A stretch of DNA of 64,000 nucleotides from an uncultured Rhodobiaceae bacterium (GCA_937876775.1 CALEFA010000070.1:124001-188000), one strand, 5' to 3'. Shown: positions 18,332 through 27,993, counted from the stretch's first letter. The notes: a model not told the origin generated them from the letters alone. Program-made: numbers and translations.

Positions 18332-18718
18332 ATGAACGCACAGACTCATTTCACCGCCATCACCATTGGACGCATTTTGCTTGGCGTCTATTTTCTTTTG
18401 CCGGGCATTATGAAAATCGTCGAATGGGATCGGCATATCGCGCTGATGCAGCATCATGACATCGGTTATACCTCCCAGCTTTTGCTGATTGCGACCGTCG
18501 CCAATATTCTATTGGGCGTGTTGCTGATAGCTAATCATCAAGTCCGATTGGCCGCCTATGGCTGTGTCGCCTACATTGTCGTGATTAATTTCACCCTGCA
18601 TGATTTTTGGAACTTCGAGGGCATGGAAGGCGCCCACGAGCTACAGAACTTCGTCAAGAATATCGGCATTTTGGCCGGTCTTCTGGTGTTGGCAGGCTAT
18701 AGTCCCAATCGACGCTAG
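18332..18718 (+). CDS. DoxX-family small membrane protein
   Basis: A 128-residue integral membrane protein with four predicted helices. The first carries the DoxX-like motif IGRILLGVYFLLPGIMKI and a later turn reads HDFWNFEGMEGAHELQNFVKNIGILAG, where the conserved polar residues occur. DoxX/SURF4-like proteins are linked to redox or quinone-related functions but have no firm activity. An AAAGGA ribosome-binding site lies upstream. Its stop overlaps the stop of the convergent lipoprotein gene by 4 bp. Confidence 0.85.
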   Translation: MNAQTHFTAITIGRILLGVYFLLPGIMKIVEWDRHIALMQHHDIGYTSQLLLIATVANILLGVLLIANHQVRLAAYGCVAYIVVINFTLHDFWNFEGMEGAHELQNFVKNIGILAGLLVLAGYSPNRR

Positions 18719-19839
18719 TCGGTTTTCACATGCGTGTCGAAAAAGCTACGGATTTCATCATTTAATACGACGCGCAATTCTTCGCGCGGAATGTCGCCGA
18801 TTAAACCAAAGCGCTTAGCGCGTGATGAGAATTGCGGTGTATCGGAGAAATCACCGTGAATACTGCCAGCCAATAAACGCTTGCGTGACACGCCCTTATT
18901 GGCCGCCATCATACGGTCGAGCTTTTGATAATTTATCGGATCCGTCCAACTGCTTTGACCCAAATATAAAAACGGTTGGCTGAGGCCGGCGTCAATTTTC
19001 TCTTCTGGTACTGGCAGCATCCAACCGTCAAGCGCAATCACTGCGCCAATGCGACTATCGCTGGACGCGGCCATAATGCTTGTGGCGCCGCCATATGAGT
19101 GGCCGAATACGCCGACGTGGTCGACGCCGACATGTCGCCAGAATGTGTCACCAGCGGTGTTCAAGGCACTCACCCGATCGAGCATGAAGCGCACATCGGC
19201 GGCGCGAGTGGCCAATTGCGGGCTACGGAAAGCCCAGAACTCTTCCGTCGTCAAAGGCCCGTTTGCGCGCGAACGATAGTCAGCCGTGCTGCCATCTTCA
19301 AAAATCGTGAAATAGGAATCATAGGCGTGATCGGTAGACATGACGACATAACCATGGCTGGCCAGTTCTTCGGCTTGCACGGCATTTTGATTGCGCGTGC
19401 CGCCCAGACCATGTGAAAATACCAGAAGGCGGCGCGGCTGGCCAGTTTCACTCAAGGCCAGAGGCGCATCGCGATAGGCATTGGTCTTCACCGAACGCAT
19501 ATGGTCAATAAGTGGTGACCATAATTCCAATTGCGCCGCTAAGCGCGGAATACGGCGGTCGGCATTGAGCAAATAATCCATTGTCTCGCCGCTTTGCCGG
19601 CTGGTTGGATACCAAATTTGTACCACCAAACGCCGCTTGTCACTGGCGTCCTCGGTGAACCATTCATCGCGGCTTTCATCTGTCCAGTAAATCACTTGCG
19701 AACCGACTTGATGCGGCCCCGTGGGTGCTGGCAAATCATCCAGCGGAAACACAGATGGAATGACCACGGAACAGGCTGAAATCAAGCCCGTGAGGGTCAA
19801 AATGGCAAGGGCCTTGGCGGTTTTAACGAATTTTTGCAT
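18715..19839 (-). CDS. Platelet-activating-factor acetylhydrolase-like lipoprotein
   Basis: A 374-residue alpha/beta hydrolase with a lipoprotein signal peptide: lipobox LISAC with the modified cysteine at C23. The body matches the PAF acetylhydrolase (isoform II) family, with VVQIWYPT, the oxyanion loop FSHGLGGTRNQN, nucleophile elbow GHSYGGAT (S248), a probable catalytic Asp in ALDGWMLP and a His in GSIHGDFSD. These enzymes cleave short or oxidised acyl chains from phospholipids or related esters. Probably anchored in the envelope facing the periplasm. The substrate is not known. Confidence 0.85.
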   Translation of the reverse strand: MQKFVKTAKALAILTLTGLISACSVVIPSVFPLDDLPAPTGPHQVGSQVIYWTDESRDEWFTEDASDKRRLVVQIWYPTSRQSGETMDYLLNADRRIPRLAAQLELWSPLIDHMRSVKTNAYRDAPLALSETGQPRRLLVFSHGLGGTRNQNAVQAEELASHGYVVMSTDHAYDSYFTIFEDGSTADYRSRANGPLTTEEFWAFRSPQLATRAADVRFMLDRVSALNTAGDTFWRHVGVDHVGVFGHSYGGATSIMAASSDSRIGAVIALDGWMLPVPEEKIDAGLSQPFLYLGQSSWTDPINYQKLDRMMAANKGVSRKRLLAGSIHGDFSDTPQFSSRAKRFGLIGDIPREELRVVLNDEIRSFFDTHVKTD

Positions 19840-19919
19840 GATGCGTTGCTCTCACTCTAACTACCTGTTTGATATAGACAACTGGCCGTTGAAAGCAAAT
19901 GGATTATTGTCCAGTCGTC

Positions 19920-22646
19920 TTATTTTTCAGTTAGGGGCACCGAAAGCCCGGGCGGCGTCCATTGGCCGTCACTATTGGCGTCAATATAAATCGGGTTGGA
20001 ATAAGCGTAGGGGAAGTAGCCCGGATAGACCGCCTGATAAATGTCGCTCGCTTGGCCGCTGATTTCTATCGTCACATAGGCATCGCCGGTGACTTCAATC
20101 GGCATAGAAAAATGACCATCATCGGCAATTTGCGCCTGACCAATGGCATTGCCATTGATTTGAACATCGAGCCTGTCAACATCCACCCAATCGGCGCTAA
20201 ACACCCGCCCGCTCAATGTGCCGGTGCTGCCCTGATGCGTGCCCCCCATGCCGGTGCCCGATAAAGACAGGTCAAAAAATGGACCCGTTGTGCCGTAAAA
20301 ATCGCCTTGCCGCAGGGCGTTGGTGAAACCGTCAATGGAAAAATCCGCCACAGTGTCTGCCGCCAAGCGCACCATATTGCGCGGCAAAGCCACTTGCTGA
20401 GTGGTGCCATGTGAGTCGCTATTGGCGCTGCCCGAAATCCGCTCACCTTGTGATAAGAGGGCGTGCCAATCGCGCCGCAAAGATTGGGTGCGTTCGGGCC
20501 GATAGGCCTGCGAACCATTCATTAATTCCATGGCGTCAAAATCAATATCACGAAAACCGGTCACCGGATCGCGCTCAATCAAACTATTATTGGGGAATTG
20601 GGTCAGTTCCAGCGTCGGGTTAAACGGGTGATTGGCAGCGCCCATATGGGTGAAGAAAGCCTCATCATCAACCGCCTCTTGATAATCATCGGGCAAGTCA
20701 CCACTCAGCTTTAGGTTTTCGCGAGCATGGTTAAGCTGCGCAAAAGGGGCGCCAAAGCCGACATGCATATCATAGAGAACATCGCGGGTGCGGCGGTTTT
20801 CATGGGCGGGCAAACCGCGCCGATAAGCATGTGCTTGCCGCTCAAGTGGGAAAAAATTCATATGCCCAATGGTGTGCGGTGCCCGTGCTGAGGCCAATGT
20901 GCTGGTCACTTCAGAGCCAGTAATGGCAATCATTTTGTCGCTGGCGCCGATTTGCGCCAATAATGGATTGAAATCGAAAATCGTATCATGTTCGGCAGCC
21001 ACCATCACTTCGCCATGCTCAGCGATGAAACTGCGCAGCCGTTTGTGAGTCGAAAAAGCATTGTCAAAGCTCGGCCCTGAATGCACATGCAGATCAGCAG
21101 CCATAAAGCCCGGCGTTTCGACAAGGCGGCGCGGCGCTTGAATATTGAGCTTTTGCGCTTGTCCATCGGCGACCGTCAGCGTCGTGGTCTCAACGGAAAA
21201 TTCCGGGCCGCGAGCGCTATAAATTTGATAACTGCCGGGCGATAAATAAACATGTGTCGGGTCGCCCAGCGTTGCCGCCAAATGGACATCCGTCGCCGCC
21301 TCAATTGGCAGCATTTGCCCATCGACAGCCTCGCCATAGCCGGTCAGCTGGTCTTCCAAATGTGGGTCCGGCGTGCCATTGGTGCCGCGAAAGATCAACC
21401 GCATGGGGGTGCCACGCGGCAGGTCAATGCGGGCTGCTGGCGGTACACTCAAAGTGCCAATATGTACGTCATCAGCGGCCACGCTAACGGCGGTTTCAAT
21501 CGGTTGGCCGGCGCGCGACAACAGCCGAAACTGGTAATCACCGGCTGGCAGGTGGGCGCTGAATTGGCCGTCAGCATCGGGGGTTAATTGGGTAAAGGGC
21601 GCACCGTCTTTGCGGTCAATGTGTAGGCTGGTTTTTTGCCCAGCGCCGGCCACAACCTGCCCAGAGACGCGTGCCGCATGGGCGTATAAATCATCGGTGA
21701 TGGCGGCCACATCGTGGCTTGGCGCGACGATGATTTCTTCTTCAATGTGAATTTCTTGGCCCAGTTCGAGCCCTAAAAACGGCACTTGCAATAATTGCAC
21801 TAACCCAAGGTTTTCGCCGTCACCTATGGTTAAAGGTTCGACCAAGGTAACAAACGCCAAGGCGCTGCGGTCGGCCAGCGCGAAGCTCGGCAAGGCGACG
21901 CGATTACCGCCATTGGTTGATTGCCGATGCGCCGACAGCAAACGCCAACCATAAGCAATAGGTTCAACCGCGTCATGCGGTGACAACATGACAATGACAT
22001 CGATTTTGCGCGCCGCTTGGGTAAACGCCATGGAACTGCGGCCAACGAATTTCTCCTGTTTGAAACCATTGCTGCGCGACGGATTATGCGTCGACAAAAG
22101 AAACGTCTCCAATGAATGATAATTAAAGCTCAAAGAGCTGAAAATGCCAGGGTCGGCCGCATCGTCATTTTTGCGCCAAATACGTTTGTTGATTTTCAAA
22201 CGATTGGCCGCTTCGGCGCTCAGGCTATAGCGTGTTTCAACCATCATGCCGGCGTTTTCACCAAGCGTCACCAGCGCTGCTTTTTGGCGGCTATGGCTGG
22301 CTTGAATGGCACTAATATCAACCGGCTGCGATTGACTGCCATTGAGCAAATCCTGACCCGAAACGAAATGGTCGTCGTCGCGATGGCAAAAGCCAATATC
22401 GCGCAATGTGCCGCCACGGGCCGAAAAATCGCCCTCGTGGTCAAGCGCCGCAAGGGTCACGCATAATGTGCCATTAGATAAAATCCAATCGCCAATACCA
22501 GCCGACGCATCGGGGCCGTTTTGAACATAAGCGTCTGCATTGCTGGCGGTGATTTGTTCGGCCACCATGGTGCCCGCGGCAGGGGCGTTCAGCGACAAGC
22601 CCATCAGGCCGATAGCGCAAAAACTTTTCAGAGCAAAGGCTCGCAT
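19920..22646 (-). CDS. Exported CehA/McbA-family (PHP-domain) metallohydrolase
   Basis: A 908-residue secreted protein with a signal peptide (about residues 1-23). The N-terminal half is beta-rich with carboxypeptidase-regulatory-like segments (GDYQFRLLSRAG and SPGSYQIYSARG). The C-terminal half is a PHP-type metal-dependent domain from about residue 520, with ADLHVHSG, AAEHDT, GHMNFFP and SANSDSHG as probable metal ligands. CehA and McbA hydrolyse carbaryl, but the wider family acts on varied, mostly unknown, ester or phosphoester substrates. The final 100 residues include another beta-sandwich. No partner genes are evident. Confidence 0.82.
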   Translation of the reverse strand: MRAFALKSFCAIGLMGLSLNAPAAGTMVAEQITASNADAYVQNGPDASAGIGDWILSNGTLCVTLAALDHEGDFSARGGTLRDIGFCHRDDDHFVSGQDLLNGSQSQPVDISAIQASHSRQKAALVTLGENAGMMVETRYSLSAEAANRLKINKRIWRKNDDAADPGIFSSLSFNYHSLETFLLSTHNPSRSNGFKQEKFVGRSSMAFTQAARKIDVIVMLSPHDAVEPIAYGWRLLSAHRQSTNGGNRVALPSFALADRSALAFVTLVEPLTIGDGENLGLVQLLQVPFLGLELGQEIHIEEEIIVAPSHDVAAITDDLYAHAARVSGQVVAGAGQKTSLHIDRKDGAPFTQLTPDADGQFSAHLPAGDYQFRLLSRAGQPIETAVSVAADDVHIGTLSVPPAARIDLPRGTPMRLIFRGTNGTPDPHLEDQLTGYGEAVDGQMLPIEAATDVHLAATLGDPTHVYLSPGSYQIYSARGPEFSVETTTLTVADGQAQKLNIQAPRRLVETPGFMAADLHVHSGPSFDNAFSTHKRLRSFIAEHGEVMVAAEHDTIFDFNPLLAQIGASDKMIAITGSEVTSTLASARAPHTIGHMNFFPLERQAHAYRRGLPAHENRRTRDVLYDMHVGFGAPFAQLNHARENLKLSGDLPDDYQEAVDDEAFFTHMGAANHPFNPTLELTQFPNNSLIERDPVTGFRDIDFDAMELMNGSQAYRPERTQSLRRDWHALLSQGERISGSANSDSHGTTQQVALPRNMVRLAADTVADFSIDGFTNALRQGDFYGTTGPFFDLSLSGTGMGGTHQGSTGTLSGRVFSADWVDVDRLDVQINGNAIGQAQIADDGHFSMPIEVTGDAYVTIEISGQASDIYQAVYPGYFPYAYSNPIYIDANSDGQWTPPGLSVPLTEK

Positions 22647-22731
22647 GATGAAACTCCCAATGACTTACCATGCGAAAATATCATGGCCAAATATGGTTAT
22701 AATTTTGCTGTCAAATGAGGCCGCGCACAAG

Positions 22732-23334
22732 TCAATTTAATCGGCTGCGGCTGGCTTCCCACTCAATCATTAATTTCTTGCGCTGCATGCCCCAGCGATA
22801 GCCGGTCATGCGGCCATCACTGCCGATAATGCGGTGGCAGGGTATCAGAAAAGCGATATCATTTTTGCCAATCGCGCCGCCAATGGCACGGCTAGCTGTC
22901 GGTCGCCCAATGGCCGTGGCAATATCACGATAAGTAGCCAGCTCGCCAACCGCAATATCACATAACGCCTTCCAAACGGTTTCTTGAAAAGCTGTTGCCT
23001 CAATATGCAAATGCACATCAGCGAGGGCTTTCGGGTCGCCGCTAAAACAAGCCATGGCGGCGGCATGATCTTTCGGTTCGCCAGACTCTATGTTGGCATG
23101 GGGAAACCGTTGGCGAATATTTTGCAGCGCCGCATACTGACTGTCATCAAATGACAAATGGCAAATTCCTTGATCCGTTGAGGCAATTAAAGCGCGGCCA
23201 AAAGGCGTGTCGTGAAAAAGAATGTGTAGCTGAAGCGTCGCGCCATTGGTGGCATATGGCTCCTGCTTCATGATGCGAATATGCGGCTTATAAATGCCCG
23301 GCTTAGGCTTTTTGGCTGGTTTTTCTTGTGTCAT
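22732..23334 (-). CDS. Methylated-DNA-[protein]-cysteine S-methyltransferase (Ada/Ogt type)
   Basis: A 200-residue suicide enzyme that removes methyl groups from O6-methylguanine. The active-site motif IPCHRII places the acceptor cysteine at C166, and the upstream ATAFQETVWKAL and YRDIATAIGRPTASRAIG segments form the DNA-binding helix-turn-helix. The wording GGAIGKNDIAFLIPCHR is closest to the C-terminal half of Ada, but the AdaA zinc domain and AraC-type domain are missing; the N-terminus is instead a lysine-rich tail of about 22 residues. It may therefore start at a downstream ATG (MKQEPY). Confidence 0.92.
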   Translation of the reverse strand: MTQEKPAKKPKPGIYKPHIRIMKQEPYATNGATLQLHILFHDTPFGRALIASTDQGICHLSFDDSQYAALQNIRQRFPHANIESGEPKDHAAAMACFSGDPKALADVHLHIEATAFQETVWKALCDIAVGELATYRDIATAIGRPTASRAIGGAIGKNDIAFLIPCHRIIGSDGRMTGYRWGMQRKKLMIEWEASRSRLN

Positions 23335-23447
23335 TTTCGGCCCTCTTTAGCCAAATCTTAGCGCAAGCCTCAGCCTATTTCGATGAAAATATTTCTAGTA
23401 AATGGCTGTCGTATTGCTCATGTTCAAAACTAGGTTAAGCTGGCTAC

Positions 23448-24680
23448 ATGGAAAATAATCAACATAGCGGTGCACTTTCGCGCCTGCTGATTTTATTGGG
23501 CCTAGCGGTATTGGCCGTTGGTTTCTGGTTGTTCGCGCCAAACCGGCCGCTGTTGCACGATGATTTATTGGTGCTTGATGCTCATTTAGACACGCCGGCC
23601 GTGCTTGACCGCCCCGGTTTTGACATTACCGCGCGCCATGACCCGCATCGTGATTTTTCGCAAGTCGATGTGCCGCGCATGCGTGACGGCGGGCTGGATG
23701 GTGGCTTTTGGGTGATTTACACACCGCAGGGCCCGCTAACAGAAGATGGTTTCGCCGCCGCTCTCGCACATGCTCGCCACCGCAACACATTGATTGATGA
23801 CATGGTTGCCAGCCATAGCGAGATTTTCGCCCACGCCACTTTAGCTGAACACGCCGCGCCCATTGCTGCGGCTGGCAAGCGTGTGGTTTTCAAAAGCATT
23901 GAGAACGCTTATCCGCTCGGCATGGATGTGTCGTTGCTCGACGAGTTTTATGCCAAGGGCGTGCGCATGATTGGCCTTGTGCATATGAGCAATAATCAAT
24001 TTGCTGACAGTTCAACCGATAAAAACGGCCCGAAATGGGGCGGCCTTTCGCCGCTTGGGCGACAATTGGTTGAACGGGCCAATGCTTTGGGCATGGTGAT
24101 TGACGCGTCGCACGCCCACGACGCGACTTTGGCGCAATTGATTGAGCTATCGCGCACGCCAATTATTTTGTCGCATTCGGGCGCCAAACATATTTTTGAC
24201 CATCCGCGCAATGTGCCCGATGATTTATTGCAAAAATTGGCGACACAGGGCGGGGTGATACATATTAATTCGTTGTCGGGTTATTTGAAGACATTGCAAT
24301 CTGATCCGGAGCGGCGTCCGGCGCTGATGGCGCTTTATGGCGACTTGCGAGCCAATCCGCCACAAACATTGGCTGAGCAAGACGCTTTCTTGGCGCGTCG
24401 GCGTGCCATTGACGCCCAATATCCGCCAGATTTCGCTGATTTTGCCGATGTCATGGCGCATATTCAGCACACATTGACCATTTTGGGCCCGCAACATGTT
24501 GGCATTGGCCTTGATTGGGATGGCGGCGGCGGCGTTGCGGCTTTGCACGATATTGCCGCTTTGCCAAAAATCACCCAAGCCATGCAGCGGGCTGGATATG
24601 CGCGTCAGCAATTAAGCGATGTTTGGAGCGGCAATCTTTTGCGTCTGCTGCGCCAAGCCCATGCGGCCCGCCAGCACTAG
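23448..24680 (+). CDS. Membrane dipeptidase (peptidase family M19)
   Basis: A 410-residue protein of the renal dipeptidase family. Residues 12-30 are a hydrophobic signal anchor, so the catalytic domain probably faces the periplasm. The first zinc motif HxD is in VLDAHLDTP (H46, D48), the bridging Glu is in KSIENAYPLG, and further ligands are in DASHAHD and ILSHSGAK. M19 enzymes split dipeptides, including D-amino-acid-containing ones, and some hydrolyse beta-lactams. It ends 110 bp before the SulP gene, with a folded leader between. Confidence 0.88.
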   Translation: MENNQHSGALSRLLILLGLAVLAVGFWLFAPNRPLLHDDLLVLDAHLDTPAVLDRPGFDITARHDPHRDFSQVDVPRMRDGGLDGGFWVIYTPQGPLTEDGFAAALAHARHRNTLIDDMVASHSEIFAHATLAEHAAPIAAAGKRVVFKSIENAYPLGMDVSLLDEFYAKGVRMIGLVHMSNNQFADSSTDKNGPKWGGLSPLGRQLVERANALGMVIDASHAHDATLAQLIELSRTPIILSHSGAKHIFDHPRNVPDDLLQKLATQGGVIHINSLSGYLKTLQSDPERRPALMALYGDLRANPPQTLAEQDAFLARRRAIDAQYPPDFADFADVMAHIQHTLTILGPQHVGIGLDWDGGGGVAALHDIAALPKITQAMQRAGYARQQLSDVWSGNLLRLLRQAHAARQH

Positions 24681-24706
24681 ACGCCCCCAAGCCAAACGTG
24701 AACCAG

Positions 24707-24767
24707 GCGAAACTTGCCTTTCGCATGAACACAGCTTAAGGGAAGGGTTCCCCAAAGCTGTCATGCG
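24707..24767 (+). ncRNA. Strongly folded leader upstream of the SulP transporter gene
   Basis: A long stem-loop starts with CGCATGA (24722-24728) paired to TCATGCG (24761-24767). It continues as CAGCTT (24732-24737) to AAGCTG (24755-24760) and GGGAA (24740-24744) to TTCCC (24748-24752), with a 3-nt loop: 18 base pairs in all. A competing smaller hairpin, GCGAAA (24707-24712) with TTTCGC (24719-24724), shares bases 24722-24724, so the two cannot both form fully. No T-tract follows, so it is not a simple terminator. It ends 23 bp before the SulP start. I recall a sul1 RNA motif near alphaproteobacterial sulfate transporters, but cannot confirm identity. Confidence 0.5.
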
Positions 24768-24790
24768 TCTCTCGCGCAGAAAGAATTTTT

Positions 24791-26407
24791 ATGACAACAA
24801 ATTATATCGGCCGCGCCGCCCGTTCTCTTGGCATTATGTCTGGACCTGTGGGGCAAGCCAAACCGATTTCAGCCGGCGACTTGCGCACGGAAATTTTATC
24901 CGGCTTAACCGTCGCTTTGGCGCTGGTGCCGGAAGCCATTGCCTTTGCCTTTGTTGCCGGAGTGGCGCCCTTAGTGGGGCTTTATGCGGCCTTTATTGTC
25001 GGCCTAATTACGGCAGTTTTCGGTGGCCGCCCGGGGATGATTTCAGGCGCAACCGGCGCTTTGGCGGTGGTCATGGTGGCACTGGTCGCTGACCATGGCG
25101 TGTCATATCTATTCGCGACGGTTATTCTCATGGGCATTTTCCAATTACTGGCTGGCGTCTTCCGGCTTGGTAAATTCATTCGCATGGTGCCCAATTCGGT
25201 CATGCTCGGCTTTGTTAACGGCTTGGCGATTGTCATTGGCATATCGCAATTGCAGCAATTTCAAATCGTCGATGCGGCAGGCCAAAGCCAGTGGATGAGC
25301 AGTGTGACCCTCTATATCACGCTGGCGCTGGTTATGGCGACCATGGCGGTGATTGTGTTGACGCCGAAAGTGACAAAAATTATTCCCGCGCCTTTGGCGG
25401 CGATTGGCCTGATTACCGCCGTGGTGATTTTCGCCGATTTGCCGGTGCCGCGTGTCGGCGATATGGCCAGTGTTGCTGGCGGCTGGCCGCAATTTGCTTT
25501 GCCTATGGTGCCATTCACTATGGAAACATTTTACATCATAGCCCCTTATGCGCTGATTTTGGCGGCGATTGGCTTGATCGAAAGCCTGCTCACCTTGAAT
25601 TTAGTCGGTGATATCACCGGCAAGCGGGGCGGGGCGTCGCAAGAATGTTTGGCCCAAGGTGCGGCTAATGTGGTCACCGGATTTTTCGGTGGCATGGGCG
25701 GCTGCGCGATGATTGGTCAGTCAATGATCAATGTAAAATCTGGCGGCCGCACGCGTTTGGCCGGCATTGCTGCGGCTTTATTCCTGCTTGGTTTTATCCT
25801 CTATGCTTCTTCAGCCATTGAGATGATACCGCTGGCTGCTTTGGTCGGCGTCATGTTCATGGTGGTGATTGGCACATTTGCTTGGCAATCGATTCAAATT
25901 CTGCTGCGCGTGCCGAAAGCCGATGCCTTCACCATCATTTTGGTCACCGTGGTCACCGTATTGGAAGATCTGGCGATTGCCGTTATCGTCGGCGTGATTG
26001 TATCAGCCTTGGTTTATGCGTGGAATGCGGCCAAGCGTATTCAAGCTTCGGTTCGGCCATTGGAAACCGAAAATGGTGTGCTGGTCTATGATATTCGCGG
26101 CCCCTTATTTTTTGGGTCTGCGGCTAATTTCATGGAATTATTTGATGTCGCCAATGACCCCTATACGGTGATGCTGGATTTCAAAGAATCGCGCGTCGTT
26201 GACCAATCGGCCTTGCAAGCTATTGAAGATATTGCTGGTAAATATGACGCTGCGGGCAAACGCCTGCTATTGCGCCATTTGAGCCGCGATTGTCACAAAT
26301 TATTGCGCCGTTCTGGCCAGTTGATGATTGATAGCGATGATGACCCGACCTATGGCGTGGCGGTTGATTATGATGTTAACATTGGCGCCCTTGGTGGCGG
26401 TCACTAG
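24791..26407 (+). CDS. SulP-family anion transporter with STAS domain
   Basis: A 538-residue inner-membrane transporter of the SulP/SLC26 family (sulfate, bicarbonate or other anions). It has about 12-14 membrane segments in the 7+7 fold. The family signature begins LTVALALVPEAIAFAFVAGV near residue 40, and TGFFGGMGGCAMIGQSM sits in the core. A cytoplasmic C-terminal STAS domain (about 420-525) contains VLVYDIRGPLFFGSA and VMLDFKESRVVDQSAL. The substrate cannot be told from sequence alone; carbonic anhydrase occurs in this window but 11 kb away. Its stop overlaps the convergent helicase stop by 4 bp. Confidence 0.93.
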   Translation: MTTNYIGRAARSLGIMSGPVGQAKPISAGDLRTEILSGLTVALALVPEAIAFAFVAGVAPLVGLYAAFIVGLITAVFGGRPGMISGATGALAVVMVALVADHGVSYLFATVILMGIFQLLAGVFRLGKFIRMVPNSVMLGFVNGLAIVIGISQLQQFQIVDAAGQSQWMSSVTLYITLALVMATMAVIVLTPKVTKIIPAPLAAIGLITAVVIFADLPVPRVGDMASVAGGWPQFALPMVPFTMETFYIIAPYALILAAIGLIESLLTLNLVGDITGKRGGASQECLAQGAANVVTGFFGGMGGCAMIGQSMINVKSGGRTRLAGIAAALFLLGFILYASSAIEMIPLAALVGVMFMVVIGTFAWQSIQILLRVPKADAFTIILVTVVTVLEDLAIAVIVGVIVSALVYAWNAAKRIQASVRPLETENGVLVYDIRGPLFFGSAANFMELFDVANDPYTVMLDFKESRVVDQSALQAIEDIAGKYDAAGKRLLLRHLSRDCHKLLRRSGQLMIDSDDDPTYGVAVDYDVNIGALGGGH

Positions 26408-27993
26408 TCAGCTTTGCGTCCGGCATTGGGCCGGTCATTACGACGATCAGCGGGCTTTCCACCCGGACGTCCGCCTGGTCTGCCGCCGGGGCGTCCGCCT
26501 GGTTTACCGCCCGGCTTACCGCTGGCTTTACCGCGAAATGGTTTTTTCCCGTCACGGGCTTGACCGTCAAATCCGCCGTCAGAACTTTTGCCGTTGAATT
26601 TAGGCTTGGCCTGGCGATGGCCCGGCTTGCCGGTTTTATCGCCGTCGCGTCGGTTGCTGGGTTTCTTACCAGCGCGTTGCGGGCGACCACCTTTAGTGCC
26701 GCGTGGGCGCTGGGGCTGGCTGCCGTCTTCGTCATGATGCCGTGTGTCGAGAGGGTGCTCGCTATTTTCATCACGGTTCTTACTGCGTGGCTTCGCGGCT
26801 GGCGTCATATCCATTGTCGGCTTCACTTGCTTGCCCTTAAGCGGGTCATAGCCAGTGGCGTCCATGACCACAGAATGGGCCACATTTTCGGTCGGAATTT
26901 TGCTTTTCATCATCCGCTCAATATCGCGCAAACGCGGGCGTTCATCGCTTGAGCATAAAGAAATAGCTTGCCCTTCACGGCCAGCGCGCGCGGTTCGGCC
27001 AATGCGGTGAATATAGGCTTCGGGAACCGTTGGCATATCATAATTGACCACCAAAGAGACTTCCGGAATATCAATGCCGCGCGCGGCAATATCGGTAGCG
27101 ACCAGAATATGTTCCTTGCCCGAGCGGAAGGCTTCTAAAGCGCGCTGGCGTTGGCCTTGCGATTTGTCGCCGTGGATGGCCGAGGCTTTCTTGTCATTTT
27201 TGGCAAGATATTTGACCACTTGGTCGGCGCCATGTTTGGTGCGGGTGAAAACAATCGTGCGGAACGCATTTTCCAGCGCGCGCAAAAGAAACGGCCGCTT
27301 TTCGGCTTTTTCAATCAAAAACACCGTTTGGTCGATACGCTCAACCGGCTGCGATTGCGCGCTGACGGCGATATCGGCTGGATTGTTCAAAATCTCATTG
27401 GCCAGTTGACGAATTTGTTTCGGCATGGTGGCGGACAATAGAACCGTTTGACGCTGTTTTGGGCTTTGCGCCACAATCCGTCGAATGGCTGGCATGAATC
27501 CCAAATCAAGCATTTGATCGGCTTCATCAAGAATAATTGTCGTGGTGTCGCGCAGCGAAATACTACCGGACTTCAAATGGTCTTCAAGGCGCCCCGGCGT
27601 TGCGACCATAATATCCAATCCACGCGCCATTTTCTTAATTTGCGGCGGATATTTCATGCCGCCAACAATCGTCGCCCGCAAATGCGGCACGTTAATACCG
27701 TATTTGGCAACATTATCTTCAATCTGGCTGGCCAGTTCGCGGGTCGGCACAATAATCAAAGCGTGGCAGGTTTTTGGCCGCGGGCGCTGCTCAGCCTTGC
27801 TGATTTTTTCGAGAATTGGCAGAACGAAAGCGGCGGTTTTACCGGTACCAGTCTGAGCAATGCCAACCACATCTTTGCCTTTCAGCAAAAGCGGAATGAC
27901 TTCATTTTGAATCGGTGTTGGGGTTTCATAATTATTATCGCTCAACGCGCGTGTGAGGGCTTGCGACAAACCAAGTTTAGCAAAAGCTGACAT
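26404..27993 (-). CDS. DEAD-box RNA helicase, RhlE type
   Basis: A 529-residue ATP-dependent RNA helicase. It opens with the RhlE-like Q motif region FAKLGLSQALTRAL and ETPTPIQNEVIP. Then come motif I AQTGTGKT, DEAD in ILDEADQMLDLGF, SAT, and motif VI HRIGRTARAGREG. From about residue 385 the C-terminus is a low-complexity, basic RNA-binding tail rich in Gly, Arg, Lys and Pro. Such helicases remodel ribosomal precursors or mRNA, often in the cold. I start at MSAFAKLGL (27993), the family-like N-terminus; two in-frame ATGs lie 10 and 17 codons upstream. Confidence 0.92.
   Translation of the reverse strand: MSAFAKLGLSQALTRALSDNNYETPTPIQNEVIPLLLKGKDVVGIAQTGTGKTAAFVLPILEKISKAEQRPRPKTCHALIIVPTRELASQIEDNVAKYGINVPHLRATIVGGMKYPPQIKKMARGLDIMVATPGRLEDHLKSGSISLRDTTTIILDEADQMLDLGFMPAIRRIVAQSPKQRQTVLLSATMPKQIRQLANEILNNPADIAVSAQSQPVERIDQTVFLIEKAEKRPFLLRALENAFRTIVFTRTKHGADQVVKYLAKNDKKASAIHGDKSQGQRQRALEAFRSGKEHILVATDIAARGIDIPEVSLVVNYDMPTVPEAYIHRIGRTARAGREGQAISLCSSDERPRLRDIERMMKSKIPTENVAHSVVMDATGYDPLKGKQVKPTMDMTPAAKPRSKNRDENSEHPLDTRHHDEDGSQPQRPRGTKGGRPQRAGKKPSNRRDGDKTGKPGHRQAKPKFNGKSSDGGFDGQARDGKKPFRGKASGKPGGKPGGRPGGRPGGRPGGKPADRRNDRPNAGRKAD
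26458..26520. repeat. 12-bp tandem repeat encoding Gly-Gly-Arg/Lys-Pro
   Basis: About five consecutive 12-bp units, imperfect at third codon positions and at the Arg/Lys codon, encode GG-(R/K)-P repeats in the tail of the DEAD-box helicase. Length changes by slippage would stay in frame. Confidence 0.8.

Noticed and set aside
26458-26520. CRISPR or minisatellite in the helicase tail
   Set aside because: The 12-bp units are codons for GG(R/K)P repeats within the coding frame; there are no spacers.
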